This document shows, piece by piece, positions 16,020 to 24,372 of a stretch of 35,970 nt of DNA. The number at the start of each line of letters is the position of its first letter. The first letter of the stretch is position 1. The stretch covers positions 1-35,970 of the forward strand of contig NZ_CALGNH010000062.1 of NCBI RefSeq assembly GCF_937958655.1. The letters run 5' to 3'. Position numbers and translations under genes: made by a program. This stretch comes from an uncultured Winogradskyella sp. GTDB lineage: Bacteria > Bacteroidota > Bacteroidia > Flavobacteriales > Flavobacteriaceae. A model generated the notes under the pieces. The model did not search any database. It was not told the DNA's origin and worked only from the letters and a program-made list of their open reading frames with translations.

Positions 16020-19000
16020 TTACACGAAGTAACTTAGGCTTGCTATTATTAATACCTACGATATAAAATAAATTTCCGTTATTATCTTTTAAAGGAGAAA
16101 TATTTTTAATCTCACCTTTTATGAAAAACCCACTTGTATCGTAATCTTGCCATTCAAAATTTAATGCCCCATCGCCCAATAATACATGGCCATAACTGGC
16201 GTCTATTCTAGAAAATTGCGGTTTAAATTCATAATTATTCCCACCCATTACGAGATCTAAATTTCCGTCGTTATTGACGTCTGCACAAGAAATATCGCAC
16301 ACACAAGAAAACTGAACCTTGTTTGGTAGTGACTTTATGGTAAAATCACCATTACCTTCATTTATAGCAATAACAGACTCGGCAACATCGACAGACTTCA
16401 CAATAGACTTATCTAATAAATCTTTAGAAAATAGCTGATCCATTGATCTTAACGCATAATCTGATGCTTTAAGATTTTGCTTTTTTAAAGACACTAATTG
16501 GGCTGTAATTTCTTTTTTCTGATGAATTGGATAATCTTTACCATCTCTGTGTTGGGTAATTATTTGCTCTATAGTACCGTTATTATCAAAATCATTTACC
16601 CACATTTTAAGCGGTGCATCGGGTTTTGGTTTATAATGAATATTTGTCCCATTATTTCCAAGAATTAAATCTTTGTCTCCATCATTATCTAAATCTTCAG
16701 CGTATAAAGTATTCCACCAGCCATTAAGATTAGATAAACTGGTTTTAGACGACCCAAGTTGCTTGCCATTATTATAAAATACATTGACATTCCCCCAGTC
16801 TGAGGTTGTAACAAGATCTTCTTTGCCATCATCATTTAAATCTGTCCAAACGGCATCCGTTATCATACCAGCATCCTTGGTGTGGTAAGCAATTTTTTCT
16901 GTGGCATCTACAAAATTTCCATCTCCCCTATTTTCTAAAAACAAGTGGTTAGGATTAATACCGTAAATTCCAATAACGCTTCTAGAGCCTACAAATAAAT
17001 CTATATCTCCATCCTTATCAAAATCATTTGGTGCTATTACAGAGACGTTGGTGAATGTTTGAGGTAGTTCTTTTTCAGAATTACTAAAAGCTCCTTTACC
17101 GTTGTTTATATAAATTCTTAAACCATTTTTGGTTTTATCAACACTTTCATTTCCACCACTACCTACTACTAAGTCCAAGTCATTATCGTTATCTACATCA
17201 ACAAATACAGCCTCTATATCTTCAAGATCTGCATGGATTGTAAAACTTTTTTGATTATTCTTTACTAACTTACCGTCTCCAAGGTGTGTATAAAGTTGTG
17301 CTGCTTGGCCTTTGGCTCCACCAATAAAAACATCATCATTACCGTCCTTATTTACATCACCAACAGCAACAGCTGGTCCTTCTTGAGATAGCTTACTAGG
17401 AATTAAGCCTTCATGGTCAAAATCATTAAAACTATTCTCTTTATGTGTAATAAATTTTGAGGTTTCTATTGGGCTGAAAAATGACTTCTTTACACCACTT
17501 TTTAATTTAGGTAAATAAGTATCCTTTGCATCTGCCTGAGCTAAATTGAGTGTTTTATTTGCTTCTATAGTTTTAAATAATTGTGTTTTATCATTGGGCC
17601 AGATAACTCTTAGAGAATCTATAATCTTATGTTCGCCCAACCCAATTGTTAATGGATATTCCATTGAAGATTGAAAGCCTCTAGATGGCATTAACTCTTG
17701 GTACAGCTCATTACCATTAAAATACAATCTAACTTTAGCACCAATTGCGAATGGGTTTTTAGTATCTCCCTTAAGAACCAATTTAACGTAATTATTTTTA
17801 GTTATAGATTCTGCATTGTTTTTATAAACAAAAGCCTCAATATTTACGTTGTTTACCACTATCTCCAAATCGCCGTCATTATCTAAATCGCCATAAGCTA
17901 CACCGTTGGACATACTTAATTGCTCCATGCCCCAATCTTTAGAGGCATTTTTAAAAGTAAGGTCCTTATTATTTTGAAACGCATAATTTGGTAAAGGCTT
18001 TATTGGCATTTTTTCTATGATTGAATCAATAGCTGTTTTCTTACCTGTGAGCGCTAATTTTTGTACGATTTCATTGGCGAAAAAATCAACGAAATCTAAA
18101 TCCGTTAAATCATGGTTAATCCCATTGGTAACATATATATCTTTAAAACCATCGTTATCCATGTCAAAAATTAATCCTGCCCAACTCCAGTCCGTAGCTT
18201 CTACACCACTGTAGTAGGCTATTTCAGAAAAAGAACCATTACCATTATTTAATTGCAATGTGTTTTGAATGTACTGCTGATGAAAGTCTTTTTTCTGTTT
18301 TATTTCAAAAATATTATAGCCTTCAAATTCCATTACAGCCTTAACACGCTCTTCTTTTTCTGGAAGCATATCGGTTATAAAGATATCTTGAAGTCCATCA
18401 TTATTAATGTCTGAAATATCTACACCCATAGCAGATAAGCACAAGTGAGATGTGTAATCCTTTATGGATTCGGTAAATGTACCGTCTTGGTTATTGATGT
18501 AGAAATAATCGCGCTCGTAGAAATCATTAGACACATATAAATCTGGAAATGAGTCATGGTTGATATCCGTAACCATAACACCTAAACCAAAACCTATTAA
18601 GCTGCCGTAAATACCAGCTTCTTCGCTCACATCCGTGAATGTATCGCCTTCATTACGCAGCAACATGTCACCAACTCCTCTAAAAATATGAGGCACGTTT
18701 TCCCAATCTTGAGCTCTAACATCGCGTTGCTCAGCATACCCTAAACTACTTACCGGAATGTTACTATTATTAAGAATGTAAGCATCTAAATCACCGTCTT
18801 TATCGTAATCAAAAAATGTGGCATGGGTAGAAAACCCAGTCTTTGCTAAATTAAAGTCGCTCGCTTTTTCTGTAAAGGTTAAATCCCCATTATTAATGTA
18901 CAAATCATTATCGTGGTTATTTCCTTCCATGTTGCCTGCATTACTAACGTAGAGATCTAATAAGCCATCGGCATTAATATCTACCATAACCACACCAGTT

Positions 19001-19380
19001 GACCAAGGTTTGTCTCCACCAACTCCTGCAGATTCGGTAATATCTTCAAATTTTAAGTTTCCCTTATTGAGATACAATTTATTGGTGCCCATGTTAGCCG
19101 TTAAATAAATATCCGCTAAACCATCGTTATTAATATCTCCTATAGCAACACCACCACCATTATAAAAATTTCTATATTTAAAAATGTTAAAATTCTTCTG
19201 ATTCTCAATTTCATTCTTAAAGTCTATACCTGTTTGATCTGATGGTAGTAAAGTGAATAGTGTGTCGGTTTGAGCAATAGAATCTTCAGTTTTAACCTCA
19301 GCGTTACATGATACTGCAACAAAGATAACACTTGCACAATAGATTTTTATTAGGGTTTTCTTAAGCATTTTCTTTTTCAT
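16012..19380 (-). CDS. giant FG-GAP/VCBS-repeat lipoprotein with ASPIC/UnbV domain (copy 2)
   Basis: 1122 aa paralogue of the two flanking genes. The signal segment is longer and ends VAVSC (Cys25). FG-GAP loops such as DINNDGLAD, DYDKDGDLD, DINHDSFPD and DLDNDGDLE make an N-terminal propeller. The ASPIC/UnbV motif RGFQSSMEYPLTIGLGE is near residue 567, and a second propeller with DVNKDGNDD, DVDNDNDLD and DLDNDGDKD follows. The C-terminus ends without a T9SS sorting domain. The ATG overlaps the stop of copy 3 as ATGA and the 3' end overlaps copy 1 by 8 bases, so the three are translationally coupled and may form a defined complex. Biochemical role unknown. Confidence 0.85.
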   Translation of the reverse strand: MKKKMLKKTLIKIYCASVIFVAVSCNAEVKTEDSIAQTDTLFTLLPSDQTGIDFKNEIENQKNFNIFKYRNFYNGGGVAIGDINNDGLADIYLTANMGTNKLYLNKGNLKFEDITESAGVGGDKPWSTGVVMVDINADGLLDLYVSNAGNMEGNNHDNDLYINNGDLTFTEKASDFNLAKTGFSTHATFFDYDKDGDLDAYILNNSNIPVSSLGYAEQRDVRAQDWENVPHIFRGVGDMLLRNEGDTFTDVSEEAGIYGSLIGFGLGVMVTDINHDSFPDLYVSNDFYERDYFYINNQDGTFTESIKDYTSHLCLSAMGVDISDINNDGLQDIFITDMLPEKEERVKAVMEFEGYNIFEIKQKKDFHQQYIQNTLQLNNGNGSFSEIAYYSGVEATDWSWAGLIFDMDNDGFKDIYVTNGINHDLTDLDFVDFFANEIVQKLALTGKKTAIDSIIEKMPIKPLPNYAFQNNKDLTFKNASKDWGMEQLSMSNGVAYGDLDNDGDLEIVVNNVNIEAFVYKNNAESITKNNYVKLVLKGDTKNPFAIGAKVRLYFNGNELYQELMPSRGFQSSMEYPLTIGLGEHKIIDSLRVIWPNDKTQLFKTIEANKTLNLAQADAKDTYLPKLKSGVKKSFFSPIETSKFITHKENSFNDFDHEGLIPSKLSQEGPAVAVGDVNKDGNDDVFIGGAKGQAAQLYTHLGDGKLVKNNQKSFTIHADLEDIEAVFVDVDNDNDLDLVVGSGGNESVDKTKNGLRIYINNGKGAFSNSEKELPQTFTNVSVIAPNDFDKDGDIDLFVGSRSVIGIYGINPNHLFLENRGDGNFVDATEKIAYHTKDAGMITDAVWTDLNDDGKEDLVTTSDWGNVNVFYNNGKQLGSSKTSLSNLNGWWNTLYAEDLDNDGDKDLILGNNGTNIHYKPKPDAPLKMWVNDFDNNGTIEQIITQHRDGKDYPIHQKKEITAQLVSLKKQNLKASDYALRSMDQLFSKDLLDKSIVKSVDVAESVIAINEGNGDFTIKSLPNKVQFSCVCDISCADVNNDGNLDLVMGGNNYEFKPQFSRIDASYGHVLLGDGALNFEWQDYDTSGFFIKGEIKNISPLKDNNGNLFYIVGINNSKPKLLRVNE

Positions 19381-22300
19381 TTTGGGTAGAATAATATACG
19401 CTCTTTATTACGTCCTACCACATAATAATCTTGGCCTTTATAGTTTAGAATTTCAACATCCCTGACCTGTCCAAATATATCAAATAAAGCTAAATTTTCT
19501 ATGTTAAAAAACCCATTTTTATCGTTAATTAAAACCACACCTCTATTAGCGTCTAATCGCCCTATTTGTGTACTTAATTCAAAATTATTACCTGTTAAAA
19601 TAACGTCTTTATAGCCATCTTTATTTAAATCTTCTACAAGTATGTGATGTATAGAAGAATTTTGGACTAACAACGGTAATTTATGCACTTTAAATGTTGC
19701 ATTACCTAAGTTTTCAAAATAGCAAGTTTCTAACAAATTGACTTTTTTATTCTTTGATGTCTTTAGGTTATATTTTCCGAACAATTCTTCTATGGTTGCA
19801 TTACCAAAATCAGCATAGGATAGAAATTTTTTATTCAGCTTAGGCAACTGCTTTGAGAGTTCGTCCTTTGTAGCAATGGTCGTTTCTGTTCCATCATAAA
19901 AGTAGGTTACAATAGTCTCGGCAGTACCATTATTGTCAAAATCTTGCCTGTAGAGTGTAATTGGCTCTTCTTTGCTAGCTCTTAACCTTGTGTTTAATCC
20001 CCAATTTCCTGCCATAAGATCTATATCCCCATCATTATCAAAATCTTCTGCCACTAAAGTATTCCACCATCCAGATGTTTTATCTAAGCTTTTATCTTTA
20101 TGTCTCCTTAAAATTTTTCCATCATTAAAAAAAATTGTAACTGGCATCCAGTGCCCTACCATAATGGCATCCTTAAAGCCATTACTATCTAAATCTTGCC
20201 AAATTATATCATATACATTACCTACACTTTTAAAATCCTCACTCATTTGGTCTGTAACATTTGTAAAATTACCGCTACCATTATTTTGAAAAATATACTG
20301 ATATGGTGTTTCTCCAAATTTATGAGGTATTGCATTGGCAACTATACAAATATCCTTATCGCCATCGTTATCTATATCTACTGTTGAAATTTTTGAAGCA
20401 TTAATTTCAATATTTTGAAATTGTATAGTATCCTTTATGATTTCTACTCCGTTAAAATAGTATAGACGAGGCCTCATCGCTCTACCAGATTTAAACTCGT
20501 TGCCGCCACTTGCTACTATAATTTCGTTTTCACCATCGTTATTAACATCTAATATTGCAATGGCAGTATCATCGCTATTATGGTCTTTTTTGAATACCTC
20601 AGAGGATAACATTGTAAACCCATTATTAGTATTTTGCAACCAAATTTCTAATGGTTGTTTTTTTGCGCCTGTTATAACAAGGTCTTCTAAATCATCTCCA
20701 TTAAGATCGCCTATTTCTATATCTGGCCCATTATTAGAAACACTAAACGGTAATAAAGGATCTCTACTAAAATCAGAAGTTTCCTGATCTTTGTGTGTAT
20801 AGGTAATTAGAGATTCTATAGGTTCAATATTAGTGTATTTGGTAGTCTCAACATCCTCATAATAATTACCTAATGCTTCTGAAAAATGCACACTTAGTTT
20901 TTGATTAACTTTTGGCTTCACTATAGTTTGCCATTGTTTTGTTGGCCATATTATCTGCAATGAGTCAATAGTGTTTTCTCTACCTAATCCAAAATGTAAC
21001 TTTGGTGTTTTTGCAGAAAGATAACCTGTGCTTGTGTAATTTTCGGCCATTATTGTCTTTTCTTTCGTATAAATTATAGCTTTGGCGCCGATACCATTTA
21101 TATTGTTTTTGTGGCCTTTAAATTCAAGTTGAAGGTAATTATTTGTTTTTTTTAGTGCTGTGTGATTCTCATATATATTAGCCTGTTGGTCTACTTCATT
21201 TACAATAATATCTAGATCTCCATCATTATTTAGGTCTGAATATATAGCACCATTACTGAAGGTTGCTTCGTTAGATATCCATTTATCTGTCATATCTTCA
21301 AACGTTAATCCATCTCTATTTCTAAACATGTAGTTTGGTACTTTACGTTGCGGAAGTTCTTTAATAACCGTCTTATAGGCATTTGTTTTATTATCTATGT
21401 CTTTTGGTATCGTGGTATTAGAAATAAAATTTATAAAATCCATATCATTAGTAATGCCCTTAATGCCATTGGTAATGTATAAATCTTTATAGCCGTCGTT
21501 ATCAAAATCTGCAGCTAAGGGAGACCAAGACCATTCTGTTGCCGCTATACCGCTTAAAAAACTCAATTCAGAAAACGTTTCATTTCCTAAATTAAGATGA
21601 AATGTATTCTGCATAAATTGATGATTATAGTCGTTTTTAATATAACGTTGGTAAATAGGATAATTGTACTCTGCAGCGGCACTTTTGAGTGTTCTTAAAT
21701 CTTCGGGAAGCATATCTAAAGACATAAGATCTGGTCTTAAATCATTATTAAAATCTACTGCCACATTACCCATTGAAAAATGAGACGTATGCCCTAGTGC
21801 TCTGTCGTTAGAATTTATCTCCTTAAACGTACCGTCTTTTTGATTAATGTATAGGTAATCATTTTCAAAAAAATCGTTACCTATATAAATATCTGGATAA
21901 CCATCGTTATTTAAGTCACTAACTGAAATACCTAATCCATAGCCAATTGTGCCCTGTGAAATTCCTGATTGCGAAGAAACATCAATATACCTTCCATTGT
22001 CATTTCTGTATAACCGATCACCTGCTAAAACGTCATAGGTTAATCGTTTTCGCCCATTACCGTAATTGGCATTAGGATATAATGAGTGATTTAACAAATA
22101 CATATCCAAATCACCATCAAGGTCATAATCAAAGAATATAGATTGCGTAGAATAGCCTGAAAAGTTCAACCCATAATCCTTACTTTGTTCTTTAAATTGA
22201 GGTACTCCATCGGCAGTTAGGCCCTGATTTACATAAAGTAAGTTATGACCATTTAGATTAAGGTGTTTACCCACTTTACAGACATAAATATCTAAAAAGC

Positions 22301-22664
22301 CATCTTGATTAATATCGACAACCGTTACGCCTGTTGTCCAAGGTTCTTTATTATCGATTAATGCTTGTTCGGTTACATCTTGAAACATTAGATTGCCCTT
22401 ATTCAGATAAAGTTGATCAGCAACTGTATTACCAGTAAAATAAATATCGCTTAAGCCATCATTATTGAAATCTGCTGCAGCTACTCCTGCTCCATTATAA
22501 AAATAAAGGTAATTTAGAATATGTAGACTTTCAGAATTTACAAGTTGATTATTAAACGTAATATTAGAATTTGTAACTTCTGAAAACAATAAATTTTTAT
22601 TCAAATCTGTATGACACGAATAAATAAAAACAACAAAGAAAGATAAAGAAAAGATTCTTCTCAT
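19377..22664 (-). CDS. giant FG-GAP/VCBS-repeat lipoprotein with UnbV-like domain (copy 3)
   Basis: First gene of the operon, 1095 aa when started at the ATG at 22664. The frame can be extended to a TTG at 22685, but the ATG gives a compact signal peptide ending FIYSC (Cys17), and the upstream TTG lies inside a promoter-like TATATTTG. Propeller loops include DFNNDGLSD, DINQDGFLD, DYDLDGDLD, DLNNDGYPD and DFDNDGYKD. In the UnbV region (about residue 546) the usual RGFQSS is replaced by STGYLSAK, although HFGLG is kept, so this domain has diverged. Copy 3 shares whole phrases with copy 1 (YLYFYNG near the start, SLDMLPED), which supports ancient tandem duplication. It lies 78 bases downstream of susD. 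Confidence 0.85.
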   Translation of the reverse strand: MRRIFSLSFFVVFIYSCHTDLNKNLLFSEVTNSNITFNNQLVNSESLHILNYLYFYNGAGVAAADFNNDGLSDIYFTGNTVADQLYLNKGNLMFQDVTEQALIDNKEPWTTGVTVVDINQDGFLDIYVCKVGKHLNLNGHNLLYVNQGLTADGVPQFKEQSKDYGLNFSGYSTQSIFFDYDLDGDLDMYLLNHSLYPNANYGNGRKRLTYDVLAGDRLYRNDNGRYIDVSSQSGISQGTIGYGLGISVSDLNNDGYPDIYIGNDFFENDYLYINQKDGTFKEINSNDRALGHTSHFSMGNVAVDFNNDLRPDLMSLDMLPEDLRTLKSAAAEYNYPIYQRYIKNDYNHQFMQNTFHLNLGNETFSELSFLSGIAATEWSWSPLAADFDNDGYKDLYITNGIKGITNDMDFINFISNTTIPKDIDNKTNAYKTVIKELPQRKVPNYMFRNRDGLTFEDMTDKWISNEATFSNGAIYSDLNNDGDLDIIVNEVDQQANIYENHTALKKTNNYLQLEFKGHKNNINGIGAKAIIYTKEKTIMAENYTSTGYLSAKTPKLHFGLGRENTIDSLQIIWPTKQWQTIVKPKVNQKLSVHFSEALGNYYEDVETTKYTNIEPIESLITYTHKDQETSDFSRDPLLPFSVSNNGPDIEIGDLNGDDLEDLVITGAKKQPLEIWLQNTNNGFTMLSSEVFKKDHNSDDTAIAILDVNNDGENEIIVASGGNEFKSGRAMRPRLYYFNGVEIIKDTIQFQNIEINASKISTVDIDNDGDKDICIVANAIPHKFGETPYQYIFQNNGSGNFTNVTDQMSEDFKSVGNVYDIIWQDLDSNGFKDAIMVGHWMPVTIFFNDGKILRRHKDKSLDKTSGWWNTLVAEDFDNDGDIDLMAGNWGLNTRLRASKEEPITLYRQDFDNNGTAETIVTYFYDGTETTIATKDELSKQLPKLNKKFLSYADFGNATIEELFGKYNLKTSKNKKVNLLETCYFENLGNATFKVHKLPLLVQNSSIHHILVEDLNKDGYKDVILTGNNFELSTQIGRLDANRGVVLINDKNGFFNIENLALFDIFGQVRDVEILNYKGQDYYVVGRNKERILFYPK

Positions 22665-22682
22665 TAACAATACTAAATAATA

Positions 22683-22690
22683 CAAATATA
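22683..22690 (-). promoter_or_regulatory. putative flavobacterial -7 promoter element for the VCBS operon
   Basis: On the minus strand TATATTTG matches the Bacteroidetes -7 consensus TAnnTTTG exactly, 18 bases before the ATG of VCBS copy 3 and directly after the susD terminator. No clear -33 TTG was found, since that region is the terminator stem. This element also argues against the TTG start at 22685. Confidence 0.4.
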
Positions 22691-22691
22691 A

Positions 22692-22716
22692 AAGAGAGCT
22701 TTTAAAAAGCTCTCTT
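22692..22716 (-). terminator. strong rho-independent terminator after susD
   Basis: Perfect 12-bp inverted repeat AAGAGAGCTTTT / AAAAGCTCTCTT around a single base. On the minus strand, the direction of susC-susD, it is followed by TTATATTTG. The innermost A-T pairs would open to give a practical loop. It should end or reduce transcription between susD and the VCBS operon, setting a stoichiometry break. Confidence 0.75.
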
Positions 22717-22741
22717 CTAAAATAATTGTTATATATATAGG

Positions 22742-24358
22742 TTAGTAACCTGGGTTTTGCACCAAGTTTGGATTTAAGATCACTTGACTTGCAGGTATAG
22801 GGAACAACTGCTTATCTGCATTGTTTACCGCTGATGGATCTTTAAACTCCCAATCGCGAGTATACTGACCAAAACGAATTAAATCATTTCTTCTCCATAA
22901 TTCAGCATATAGCTCTCTACCTCTTTCATCAATCAAATCCTGTTCAGTTAAGGTTGCTAATGGTGGAGTATTACCATTACCATTTCTTGCTGCTCTTAAT
23001 TCATTAACTAAACCAAGTGCGGTTTCTGAAGAACTACCACCTCTAAATATGGCCTCTGCCTTCATTAAGTGTGCGTCAGAATATCTGAAGAAAATTTCGT
23101 GCTCTGTAAAGCCACCAAATCTAGGATTATATTTCATTACTCTGACACCAGTAACTTCGTTATTATCTACTAAACTAGATTGACCAGTTGCAGTACTTGT
23201 AAATTCTCTAGTAAATGCTAAAGGCGCTCCTGCTCTGTCTTGTAATGGAGTTCCATCAATATCAAATTGTTGACCTATCAAGAAACCGAAGCCAACATTA
23301 GACCCTTCAGTCCCAGCCGCGTCACCAGATGGTGGCACACCTCCTCTACGTTCTTCTTGTCCGTCAATGGCATTACCACCATTAGCATCTAATCTATTTT
23401 GGTTCATATCACCTTCAAATAAATCATAATATTCGGCTAATGTACTGAAGCCATTCCAACCTCCACCACCTGCAGTAGTAGAATTATAATGTAAACCATT
23501 AAAAATTCTGTTACCTACACCTGTGTTGATGTACCAAATGGTTTCTGTATCTGCAGATTCTCTAAAAATATCAAAGTATCCAGAGGATTCTAATCCAAAT
23601 CCTTGTGCAGCAATTTCATCAACCAAATTAACAACAGCGGTCATATCGGCAGCGTTGACCGTGGAGCTCGTGTAGATATGTTTGTTTAATAACAACTTAG
23701 CGTATAAATACCTTGCAGCTTCTTTACTTCCTCTCACATTATCACCTCCAGCTGATGCATCTGGTAAACCAGTAAGAGCTGCTTGTATATCAGCCTCTAT
23801 AAAATTAACAGCATCTATACCAGTTAAAACTTCTGGATCAATTACAGGATCTAAAGACGTATCTCTAAAAGGTACTTGACCAAAGTTATCTAAAATCACA
23901 TACATACCTAAAGCTCTCATAAAATGAGCTTGTGCTCTATCTTCCGCTGTAGGATCTGATCTTTCATCTAAGATTTCACTGGCCAAAATTTGCTGTTGAT
24001 TCCATTGATTCCACACCGTTGTGATAAATTGATGATCTGGAGTCCATGAATGTTGGTGTAACTGTCTCCATATTCCATTATCTCCCCAATCCGATCCTCT
24101 AGTTGGTATTAAGAACGCATCAGTGGTTACCTCACTTAAGGCAAAGGTATTCGCTTGATCTCCAACATATCCTCTGATATTGTTATACATACCTCCTACT
24201 TGAGACTCAGATTCTTCTTGTGTTAAACCATTAAATCTGTCAGCTAAAGTTGCTGTTCCTGTTGAGTCAATTTCTAAATCCGTACATGAATAGGTTACTG
24301 TTATAATGGATAACAATAGTAACCTTCCAATTACATTTAATTTTCTGTTATTTTTCAT
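22742..24358 (-). CDS. SusD/RagB family outer-membrane nutrient-binding lipoprotein
   Basis: 538 aa surface lipoprotein that caps the SusC channel and binds the incoming glycan or oligosaccharide. The signal segment ends VTYSC with Cys25. The TPR-rich N-terminal SusD-like domain is followed by the RagB/SusD C-terminal part, with HEIFFRYSDAHLMKAEA near residue 430 and the typical end of ELWRRNDLIRFGQYT and LFPIPASQVILNPNL. It starts 14 bases after the susC stop and is followed by a terminator. Specificity cannot be read from sequence. The nearest enzymes (GH32, fructokinase) suggest a fructose-containing ligand, while the other glucoside enzymes leave room for others. Confidence 0.93.
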   Translation of the reverse strand: MKNNRKLNVIGRLLLLSIITVTYSCTDLEIDSTGTATLADRFNGLTQEESESQVGGMYNNIRGYVGDQANTFALSEVTTDAFLIPTRGSDWGDNGIWRQLHQHSWTPDHQFITTVWNQWNQQQILASEILDERSDPTAEDRAQAHFMRALGMYVILDNFGQVPFRDTSLDPVIDPEVLTGIDAVNFIEADIQAALTGLPDASAGGDNVRGSKEAARYLYAKLLLNKHIYTSSTVNAADMTAVVNLVDEIAAQGFGLESSGYFDIFRESADTETIWYINTGVGNRIFNGLHYNSTTAGGGGWNGFSTLAEYYDLFEGDMNQNRLDANGGNAIDGQEERRGGVPPSGDAAGTEGSNVGFGFLIGQQFDIDGTPLQDRAGAPLAFTREFTSTATGQSSLVDNNEVTGVRVMKYNPRFGGFTEHEIFFRYSDAHLMKAEAIFRGGSSSETALGLVNELRAARNGNGNTPPLATLTEQDLIDERGRELYAELWRRNDLIRFGQYTRDWEFKDPSAVNNADKQLFPIPASQVILNPNLVQNPGY

Positions 24359-24372
24359 TTTTCAATTTTTTT

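Noticed and set aside
22665..22685. Seven-residue N-terminal extension of the first VCBS protein from a TTG codon
   Set aside because: The TTG falls inside a TATATTTG promoter match and the extension would spoil a good lipoprotein signal that begins at the ATG at 22664.
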